A stretch of DNA of 64,000 nucleotides from Sinorhizobium saheli (GTDB lineage Bacteria; Pseudomonadota; Alphaproteobacteria; Rhizobiales; Rhizobiaceae), in the NCBI RefSeq assembly GCF_001651875.1, contig NZ_LNQB01000083.1:129130-193129 (forward strand), read 5' to 3'. The notes beneath the pieces were generated by a model, which saw only the letters and a program-made list of their open reading frames with translations, was not told the DNA's origin and searched no databases. A program made the translations under genes and the position numbers. This document shows, in pieces, positions 63,794-64,000 of the stretch (position 1 is the stretch's first letter; each line of letters opens with the position of its first letter).

Positions 63794-64000
63794 ATGCGCC
63801 CACTTGCAGCCATCGGTAACGTCAATGTCGATCTCATCCTCGGCCCGGCCGAGCCCTGGCCGAAGGCCGGCACGGAGATCATCGTCGATCACGACGAGCT
63901 GCGCGTCGGCGGCTGCGCCGGCAACAACGCGCTTGCCTGGGACTCGCTCGGCGTCGATTACGCCATCGCCGCCAATGTGGGAAACGATCAGTTCGGCGCC
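63794..64000 (+). CDS. PfkB-family carbohydrate kinase, N-terminal part (cut by window edge)
   Basis: The first 69 residues of a ribokinase-like sugar kinase. It starts MRPLAAIGNVNVDLIL, the first strand of the PfkB fold, and has the sugar-binding GGCAGNNALAW, matching the GG(x)2N signature, then ANVGNDQFG. GGAGCG lies nine bases before the ATG. The ATP-binding half lies outside the window. It is divergent from cysD and probably opens a sugar-use operon unrelated to the polysaccharide locus. Confidence 0.85.
   Translation, partial: MRPLAAIGNVNVDLILGPAEPWPKAGTEIIVDHDELRVGGCAGNNALAWDSLGVDYAIAANVGNDQFGA

Noticed and set aside
1-64000. CRISPR arrays, tRNA/rRNA genes, insertion sequences, prophage or toxin-antitoxin genes
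   Set aside because: No regular spaced repeats, no tRNA-like cloverleaf ending, no transposase or integrase motifs were seen while reading both strands. A covariance-model search for tRNAs and a transposase profile search would settle it.

Overview
The window reads as a GC-rich alphaproteobacterial replicon and most likely a Sinorhizobium/Ensifer megaplasmid or chromid of the pSymB type. The reasons are a cysD-cysNC pair of the nodPQ kind, ExoF/ExoY/ExoP-like export proteins, stand-alone cyclic-nucleotide genes, and a RIME-type intergenic repeat near 56.9 kb that is typical of Rhizobiaceae. Species and replicon are inferred from gene content only. No rRNA, tRNA, insertion sequence, phage or CRISPR array was seen.

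Layout. 1-6.2 kb holds the start of a LuxR-type regulator, panD, a CueR-like MerR regulator with its own operator, an FkbM methyltransferase, a stand-alone cyclic-nucleotide-binding protein and an unusual 902-residue ABC protein with a degenerate nucleotide-binding domain. 6.5-16.8 kb has a methyltransferase facing a tightly packed operon in which a peptide-type ABC importer (fused ATPase, binding protein, two permeases) is followed by three glycosyltransferases. 17-23.4 kb holds a secreted polysaccharide lyase overlapping a class III nucleotide cyclase, a UDP-sugar dehydrogenase, a DUF3095 cyclase-like protein and a metallo-beta-lactamase-fold hydrolase. 23.4-27.4 kb has a polysaccharide deacetylase, a glycosyltransferase and an MscS-type channel.

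27.6-63.5 kb is a large surface-polysaccharide locus of the Wzx/Wzy type. It has a chain-length/tyrosine-autokinase protein, a polymerase, a flippase, an ExoY-like initiating transferase, an ExoF-like outer-membrane export protein, five GT4-type glycosyltransferases, a membrane 4,6-dehydratase, a DegT aminotransferase, a formyltransferase, a PIG-L deacetylase, an O-acyltransferase, a GMC oxidoreductase, a secreted pectate lyase-like enzyme and three sulfotransferases of different subfamilies. It ends with a divergently placed operon, cysD-cysNC-cysQ-PHP-ATP-grasp-epimerase, that would make the sulfate donor PAPS and remove the by-product PAP. A PfkB sugar kinase begins at the right edge.

Taken together the locus could build a repeat unit containing a 4-amino (possibly N-formyl) 6-deoxy sugar, sulfate it at up to three kinds of site, acylate it, polymerise and export it, and trim it with a lyase. 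Points worth most attention are the complete sulfation economy, the alternating glycosyltransferase/sulfotransferase module at 46.3-50.8 kb, the ATPase-degenerate ABC protein beside a cyclic-nucleotide sensor, the importer-glycosyltransferase operon, and a probable minus-strand small RNA or small-protein gene at 36.2-36.4 kb.
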